A stretch of 64,000 nucleotides of DNA from the NCBI RefSeq assembly GCF_016907545.1, contig NZ_JAFBCD010000001.1, forward strand, positions 3,286,001 to 3,350,000. Direction: 5' to 3'. The position numbers and the translations under genes were made by a program. Of the stretch, positions 58,830-64,000 are shown one piece after another. Position 1 is the stretch's first letter; every line of letters begins with the position of its first letter. The notes below the pieces were generated by a model. It worked only from the letters and a program-made list of their open reading frames with translations. It was not told where the DNA came from and made no database searches. Origin of the DNA: Paenarthrobacter ilicis (lineage in GTDB: Bacteria > Actinomycetota > Actinomycetes > Actinomycetales > Micrococcaceae).

Positions 58830-59693
58830 TTGAGCGACTACGGTGAGGACTATCTGCGACGCCTACTCAACGCTGTAGGTCGGTTCGATGCGGCCTTCAA
58901 CGCGTGGATGGAAACGCAACAAGAATCTGACCATGTTTCTTCCCGTGGTCTTTTCCCAACTGTCTGGAAAAAAGACGGAGTTGATTCTTCACAGGTCCTC
59001 CTCCTCGAGCTCGAAGTCGCGGAGGCCGCCGGGCTCGCAGCACGCGCGGTCGCCGTAACTGGTGCCTACATTTCCGTTGCAGGACTGGGTCTTATCGATC
59101 CCATTTCAAACTGGTCGTTCATGTCATCCCCGAGGGCTCCTCTTGCACCGCGCGATGTTCGGATGACCAGCGCGAACGTCAAGGGACGGCTAGAAGCAAT
59201 GCTCATCGACGCGCAGAGCACCGCCGACTCGAGCCTGCCAAGCTTTTCCCCTGCCCACCTGCACCCCGTGATCTGGTCCGGGGCAGCTGCCCACTGGACA
59301 GCTCACCAGTTCCGAGTTGCCGTCCGCGAAGCTGCTGAAGGGCTGACCGTCCACTGGAAGCAAAAGCTTGGCCGCAATGACGTCGACGACACCGTGTTCT
59401 GGCAGCAGACTCTGTCATCAGGTGAGGCTGGCTCTGGTCGACCCAAGCTTGTCTGGCCCGGACCGGCCGACGACAAAACGGCCAAGAGCATGCGCGGCGG
59501 CCTCGAACCTCTCGCGAAAGCATTGAATGCCTTAGCTACAGGGCTGAATCTGACTGTTAGAAATGTGACTACCCACACCAGAGATGAGCTCACTGAGCAG
59601 CAAGCAATGGAGCGCCTTGCCGCGTATAGCTTTCTCGCTCACCTACTTGACCAGTGCCAGGTAGACCGCTTCGAAAGCGATCCTGTCCGCTAG
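58830..59693 (+). CDS. TIGR02391/Ymh-family HEPN protein (defence-like)
   Basis: A 287-residue protein. The C-terminal half (LHPVIWSGAAAHWTAHQFRVAVREAAEGL through LTEQQAMERLAAYSFLAHLLDQC) fits the TIGR02391 (Ymh) family: HP-x-I, a helical region, and RNVTTH (Arg244-His249), a HEPN Rx4H motif. HEPN domains are often RNases in toxin-antitoxin and phage-defence systems. The N-terminal half is unassigned. Starts with TTG at 58830 behind GAGGG at seven bases. Confidence 0.75.
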   Translation: MSDYGEDYLRRLLNAVGRFDAAFNAWMETQQESDHVSSRGLFPTVWKKDGVDSSQVLLLELEVAEAAGLAARAVAVTGAYISVAGLGLIDPISNWSFMSSPRAPLAPRDVRMTSANVKGRLEAMLIDAQSTADSSLPSFSPAHLHPVIWSGAAAHWTAHQFRVAVREAAEGLTVHWKQKLGRNDVDDTVFWQQTLSSGEAGSGRPKLVWPGPADDKTAKSMRGGLEPLAKALNALATGLNLTVRNVTTHTRDELTEQQAMERLAAYSFLAHLLDQCQVDRFESDPVR

Positions 59694-59939
59694 AGGAACG
59701 GTTACGGTCGCCCGCTGAGCGTTGTGCACCTTAAGTTGCAGGATTGGGTGGCTGTCATCGGAGGCGATGTCGTCGAAAAACCACCGTCACGCTCGAAAAG
59801 TCAACCGTGCAGGATTCCGAGCAGCCGGCCACGATGCCTTGAAATCCTGCAGTATGGCGGAATATCCACTGTTGCCTCGTGTGAGGCTCCAGCCCAAACA
59901 CAAGCAGGGCTATCGTGCCTACTCAGCGACAATTGGGTC

Positions 59940-60746
59940 ATGAGCGCACCCCTTAACGGCGAGATCGCCGCAGCTATTGGGCAATTTTTTTTCAGAGGCG
60001 AAGGGCCTTCCCACACAGTACTTACGCAGGCATTTGTAGCCTCAGGGTTATCGGAGCATGACCCTTACAACCCCACAACTCAAACCCCAAACAAGCAGCA
60101 CCGCGTGCTCGCTGTTTGTCGGGCCGGAGCGCGTAAGGCCGCCAGCGCTCGAAAGCTGTGCGAGGAGCTACTCGACGCGCTTCGGCTGCACGGTAGTTTC
60201 AGCACGTCACAGGATAGTCAACGGGTCAACGGCCTACGCGCAGCATTGACGCACGCCGGCTGGGGGCTGTCGGAAGACGGGAGGCTGGAGCATTTGGGGA
60301 AGATCGATCTTGAAACCGGTGGACGGTCAGCCTTAGACGAGCAGCTGGAACGACTGCGTAGGAACATAGACGACCCGGCAGCGTTGCTCGGAGGCGCCAA
60401 AGAATTGATCGAGGCAATCGCCAAGTTTGTACTAGAGGAAGGTGGTTTGTATCCAGACCCACGTATCCCTTTCCCAGGCCTAGTGGACCTGTCGTTTGAA
60501 CGATTGGCTCTGCTTCCTGCTGTCGTCAGTGATTCCGCGGAAGGGACAAAACAGATCCGCGAAATTTACAGGTCTGCCAAGAAAACAGTTATTGCCGTCA
60601 ACGAGCTGCGGAATCTTCAGGGAACGGGCCACGGCAGAACACTCCCTACAGGGGTCACGACGGAAGCGGCGCGCTACGTAATCCGCGAAGCAACGCACGT
60701 GGCCGAGCTAATGCTCACAACTCATGACCGCCAAATGGGCAAATAG
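59940..60746 (+). CDS. Abi_C (abortive infection C-terminal) domain protein
   Basis: A 268-residue protein. Its second half fits the Abi_C domain (PF14355): DPAALLGGAKELIEAIAKFVLEEGG, then LRNLQGTGHGRTLPTGVTTEAARYVIREATHVAELML with RxxxxxxH (Arg224-His231), a HEPN Rx6H motif. Such proteins are linked to abortive infection. The first half is unassigned. ATG 59940; a longer start at 59724 adds a stretch without protein character. Confidence 0.72.
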   Translation: MSAPLNGEIAAAIGQFFFRGEGPSHTVLTQAFVASGLSEHDPYNPTTQTPNKQHRVLAVCRAGARKAASARKLCEELLDALRLHGSFSTSQDSQRVNGLRAALTHAGWGLSEDGRLEHLGKIDLETGGRSALDEQLERLRRNIDDPAALLGGAKELIEAIAKFVLEEGGLYPDPRIPFPGLVDLSFERLALLPAVVSDSAEGTKQIREIYRSAKKTVIAVNELRNLQGTGHGRTLPTGVTTEAARYVIREATHVAELMLTTHDRQMGK

Positions 60747-60956
60747 GCAGCCGTGGTGACGTCTTTGGAGGGTCCAGGTGGCCTAAGACGGCCTCGGTGA
60801 CCATGCAGGCCTGACCGTGTTCCTGTTGACGGTGGCTGGCAAGCCGAAGCACCCAGATGCCTTGATTGAAGGAAAAGGTCAGCTTGGAAGTGGTCTTCGA
60901 CGATTTCCACGGAGATGATGGTTCAGACGATAGTTCGAGTACAGAAGCTGGGAGCA

Positions 60957-61604
60957 ATGAAAAAGTACGAGGTCGGAGAATTTAGCTTCCGCACGAAACG
61001 CGAGGTCCGGGAACTCCTAAAGACCGTTTTAGAGGAGCTCGAAGCCGACGAAAGAGTCACAGACTCATTCGTGTCTAGTCTGCTCACCGCCTTAGCTAGG
61101 GAGCACCCTGCGGCTGCTGACAAGATCGGCGACGGAATCGAATACTGGGTTGTTGCCTCGAACAAAGATCTCGGATACACATCGAAGGGCTTCCGCGCGA
61201 AGCAACGCGACCGGGACGAACTTGTCCTTTTCAGTTACACGGATGTCATAAGCCCACCTAAGCAACAAGCGTTGGTGGCAGAAGCCCTGACCAGAGAGGC
61301 TTTGGAGATTACTCGCAACTTCCGTACAGCTGCATTTGCCAGCGGGCCAGTTCAGTGTGCATTGACTGCAAGGGAGATCCCAGAGAAGACCATGGCCGAT
61401 GTCGTGCACTTGAATCCGCCGAGGGCACAGCTGCACCAGAGGTTCCTGGCGTCCGAAGGATTGACCTACGAGGCCGTTGAACTGATAAAGCACGATACGG
61501 AATCCGGATTCCGACTGGCGGACCGCGATCTTGCTGACCGGTGGAGAGAGTTTCAGAACGGACACTTGGAGGGATTGGCGATCGTTTTGCGACGCGAGCG
61601 TTAG
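60957..61604 (+). CDS. DUF3223 domain protein
   Basis: A protein of about 215 residues. The first about 80 (MKKYEVGEFSFRTKREVRELLKTVLEELEADERVTDSFVSSLLTALAREHPAAADKIGDGIEYWVV) match DUF3223, a small domain related to the plant DCL proteins. The rest (PVQCALTAREIPEKTMADVVHLNPPRAQLHQRFLASEG; DRWREFQNGH) is reminiscent of the HNH-related tails of this family. The start may instead be 60915. Found in defence-like neighbourhoods; function unknown. Confidence 0.65.
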   Translation: MKKYEVGEFSFRTKREVRELLKTVLEELEADERVTDSFVSSLLTALAREHPAAADKIGDGIEYWVVASNKDLGYTSKGFRAKQRDRDELVLFSYTDVISPPKQQALVAEALTREALEITRNFRTAAFASGPVQCALTAREIPEKTMADVVHLNPPRAQLHQRFLASEGLTYEAVELIKHDTESGFRLADRDLADRWREFQNGHLEGLAIVLRRER

Positions 61605-61836
61605 GACCTGGTGGAGCTCGCTTATTCGACCAGTTGACTTCGACAGGTACGGGCTTTTGGATTCCCGCCAATGTGTGCTGAAAGATCCTTCGAGGGCGTT
61701 CGGAGACGTCACAGAGCGCTTTCGCTTGCAGAATTGCGGAGCGACCGCCAGATGCGGTCACGAAGGCTCGGTGGCAGCTATTGTCGAGACTGAGAATTGC
61801 TGCCCGAACTAGATAGCGGATCAGGAGAACGACTAC

Positions 61837-63525
61837 GTGGCGAAGGTTGACTACAAAGTGAGTGTACTGGTCGAGAAGATCGCCCGGAGAGAACTCCAAC
61901 TCCCTGAGATGCAGCGGAAGTACGTCTGGACCGCCACGAAAGTTCGTGACCTCCTCGACTCTCTTTATCGAGGCTATCCTTCTGGAGTCATCCTTACCTG
62001 GGAGCCAGCCGGACATGTGGAAACGACCGATTTCGCAGTGGCCACGGAAGCGGGCGGCATGAAGCCTCTGCTGCTTCTGGACGGACAGCAGCGCCTTACG
62101 TCACTGTCGGCGGTCCTGCGCGGCGAGCCAGTGAAGGTAAAAAATAGAAGCCGGCCTGTAGAGATCCTCTTCAACCTCGATCATCCCGATGAGCTGACAT
62201 TCATCACGGAAGTCGGGGATGATTCAGAAAGCAACGAGGATGCGGACGATCCGGATGAGGCAGAAGACGACCTTCTGACGCGAGTCAAGCGCCGCACTTT
62301 CGTCGTGGCGAGCAACCAATTGCTTGCCCTGCCCAACTGGATAAGAGTGACTGACGTGTTCAAGAAGGAGGAGGGAGAGATCCTCCAACAGGTCGGGCTA
62401 ACCGGCTTTGGCGACCCCAGATATAGCAAGTACAGCGCCCGACTAAAGGCACTCAAAGCGATCGAGAACTACGAGTACCGTGTCGATGTCCTCGAATCCA
62501 CGAAATCCTACGAGGAAGTTACTGAGATCTTCGTTCGGGTCAACTCGCTGGGCACCAAGCTGCGCAGCTCTGACCTGGCGCTGGCGCAGATAACCGCGAA
62601 ATGGAATGGCTCCTTGGCGATGTTCAACGCATACCAAGCTCTGCTTGCCGGCCGCGGGTTCGATCTCGATCTCGGTGTCCACCTCAAGACCCTCGTCTCC
62701 CTCATCACAGGCCAGTCGAGGTTCCTTACAGTAGGCTCCCTGAGCCGCAGCCAACTCGAGGACGGCTGGGAGCGGACCATGCGCGCGCTGAACTTCGCCA
62801 TCGATTTCGCCAAGAATAACCTTCACATCGACAGCCCATCCCTGCTCTCCTCTCCATTCCTTCTGATTACCCTCGCTTATTGGGCGGACCAGCGCGGCTA
62901 CAGGAGTGCACCAGAAGACGCTCAGAACTTCTCCCAATGGTTCCTGACAGCGAACGCCAAAGGCCGATACTCGCGCGGCTCCAGCGAAACTCTTCTGGAC
63001 CAGGATCTAGCCGCGCTCAGGGAGGGTGGTGGGGCAGCCGAACTGAACCAGCGGCTTGTCCAACAAGTCGGGAGGCTTGCGTTCACCCCCGCCGATCTGG
63101 CGGGCCGTACTGCGCGAAGCGGCGCGTTTAAGACGATGTTTCTGGCATTCCGCGCGAACGGAGCCCAAGACTGGACAACAAACCTCAAGATCAGTCCGAA
63201 ACACGCTGACAAAGCGGACAAGATCGAGTTCCACCACATCTTCCCGAAAGCATACATGCGCGAGGCGAGAAAAGACCTCGACCCTCGTCTCGTTGACGAC
63301 ATCGCCAACCTTGCCTTCATTGGGGCCCGGACGAACAAAGAAATCAGCGCCCAAGCTCCTATGGAGTACGCCTCTTGGTTCCCTGAAAAGGTCCTGAAGG
63401 CACAGCTGGTCGAGTTCCCAGACGGAACGGGTGCCCCCGAACGCTTCGAGAAATTCATCGAAAACAGGCGCAATGCGCTAACCAGAGAAATCAACAAGTT
63501 CCTCGGGCTTAGCGAAATCCAATAA
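61837..63525 (+). CDS. DUF262 / HNH-type protein (GmrSD-like, modification-dependent nuclease)
   Basis: A 562-residue protein. N-terminal DUF262 with the ParB-like motif LDGQQRLTSL (residues 81-90), followed by FVRVNSLGTKLRSSDL; C-terminal HNH-like nuclease (EFHHIFPKAYM, His466-His467 region; NLAFIGARTNKEIS). This is the fused GmrS-GmrD architecture of type IV restriction enzymes that cut glucosylated or hydroxymethylated phage DNA. GTG at 61837 has AGGAG eight bases upstream. Confidence 0.85.
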   Translation: MAKVDYKVSVLVEKIARRELQLPEMQRKYVWTATKVRDLLDSLYRGYPSGVILTWEPAGHVETTDFAVATEAGGMKPLLLLDGQQRLTSLSAVLRGEPVKVKNRSRPVEILFNLDHPDELTFITEVGDDSESNEDADDPDEAEDDLLTRVKRRTFVVASNQLLALPNWIRVTDVFKKEEGEILQQVGLTGFGDPRYSKYSARLKALKAIENYEYRVDVLESTKSYEEVTEIFVRVNSLGTKLRSSDLALAQITAKWNGSLAMFNAYQALLAGRGFDLDLGVHLKTLVSLITGQSRFLTVGSLSRSQLEDGWERTMRALNFAIDFAKNNLHIDSPSLLSSPFLLITLAYWADQRGYRSAPEDAQNFSQWFLTANAKGRYSRGSSETLLDQDLAALREGGGAAELNQRLVQQVGRLAFTPADLAGRTARSGAFKTMFLAFRANGAQDWTTNLKISPKHADKADKIEFHHIFPKAYMREARKDLDPRLVDDIANLAFIGARTNKEISAQAPMEYASWFPEKVLKAQLVEFPDGTGAPERFEKFIENRRNALTREINKFLGLSEIQ

Positions 63526-63826
63526 TTACGCCCGTTCGAAGACGCCATCACCCCCGCGATTCCGGATGTCCAGTGAGGGATCCCCCTTACGTTCCACCGC
63601 TCGGGAACCCCTTCCCCGTCAATACTGAGACGCTTCACGGCGAGACGACTAAACGAGACGCGATGGTGCGCGGAGATCCTGAGTAGCTGGCGTGCAGGCC
63701 GCAGCTGCAGCCCTGTCTCAGAAGGCATTACCTTTTCAAGACAACGCAGGACTCCAGACGGCAAACGGCTGCGCCGACGCCGAACCGGTCCTATCTAGGC
63801 ACCGTCCTACAACTAGACTCAGTGTC
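63526..63826. other. 301-base gap after the DUF262 gene
   Basis: No gene, hairpin or repeat that I would name. The right end must carry the promoter of the next gene. Confidence 0.55.
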
Positions 63827-64000
63827 GTGGCTACATATGACCCTTCTGGACTTGCTCGAGAACTCGGCTATACCAACGAGCAAAGGCCGGGGAAGGTCGT
63901 GCGAGACTACCTGCGCAAGAAATACCCAGACCACCCCAAGTACCAACGCTGGGTGCTGGATGAGACTCAGGCTGCAGACGTTCGCGCCAACGTCCCTCGG
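63827..64000 (+). CDS. N-terminal part of a protein of unknown function
   Basis: Starts GTG at 63827 (VATYDPSGLARELGYTNEQR) and runs out of the window after 58 codons. The visible part (KVVRDYLRKKYPDHPKYQRWVLDETQAADVRANVP) looks like a small helical DNA-binding or Lsr2-like N-terminal segment with an RxLRxxYPxH..RW pattern. No family assigned. It may belong to the same defence island. Confidence 0.6.
   Translation, partial: MATYDPSGLARELGYTNEQRPGKVVRDYLRKKYPDHPKYQRWVLDETQAADVRANVPR

Noticed and set aside
59738..59851. TGCAGGATT repeated twice and once inverted upstream of the Abi_C gene
   Set aside because: Nine-base matches in a 115-base span could occur by chance; no further structure.
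59724..59939. N-terminal extension of the Abi_C protein
   Set aside because: Composition is not protein-like; ATG 59940 gives the natural start.
60722..60957. Minus-strand reading frames over the gap before the DUF3223 gene, suspected as IS transposase remnant
   Set aside because: No transposase motif, no terminal inverted repeats; could not be supported.

Overview
This 64 kb window comes from a high-GC actinobacterium, most likely a member of the Micrococcaceae close to Arthrobacter or Paenarthrobacter. This is inferred from the GC-rich code, frequent GTG/TTG starts, a GlnR-type box before amt, an LAxTG sortase-E-type signal, abundant LacI/RpiR/TetR-controlled sugar and aromatic uptake genes, and the absence of IS elements in most of it. 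No rRNA, tRNA or CRISPR array was recognised.

Layout. 1-15 kb: the 3' end of an FG-GAP repeat protein, a glutamine-amidotransferase-like protein, an MFS exporter, the ammonium channel, a DUF1992 protein, a SulP transporter fused to a beta-carbonic anhydrase, a second orphan FG-GAP 3' end, a coupled acyl-CoA dehydrogenase / (PIG-L deacetylase + NodS-like methyltransferase) / GT2 cassette, and an RpiR-controlled MFS-GAF-amidohydrolase operon. 15-30 kb: a processive GT2 with a 57-residue sortase-signal mini-protein, a secreted GH16-like protein, NUDIX, SDR/TetR pair, hydrolase, MOSC protein, a heterodimeric ABC exporter, a CYTH-CHAD protein, and a group of small acidic and membrane proteins. 30-37 kb: a divergent NUDIX regulator (NrtR-like) facing an SPFH protein plus an NAD-kinase-like protein with two identical operator-like repeats between them; a membrane protein; a lipoprotein; and gamma-glutamyltransferase bracketed by a 32-bp-period repeat family.

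37-47 kb (minus strand) is the most interesting region: a complete RiPP cluster of the daptide type. It has an RRE-like protein, class III aminotransferase, iron-ADH-like dehydrogenase, three small precursor peptides that all end in Thr and share a leader motif, and a methyltransferase. Coupled to these by ATGA overlaps are a YcaO with a C-terminal PxPxP motif, an M50 protease with a PqqD-like domain, and an ABC exporter. The precursor genes were found by reading the gaps between larger genes. The YcaO/M50 pair suggests modification beyond the expected C-terminal dimethylamine.

47-57 kb: a TY-Chap-like protein, a truncated hydrolase, and a LacI-controlled sugar ABC importer with two Gfo/Idh/MocA dehydrogenases and a ThuA-like protein, with two perfect LacI operators. 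57-64 kb: an accessory, gene-poor, defence-like island with a GNAT-like protein, a TIGR02391/Ymh HEPN protein, an Abi_C-type protein, a DUF3223 protein and a DUF262-HNH (GmrSD-like) nuclease. The window ends inside another gene.
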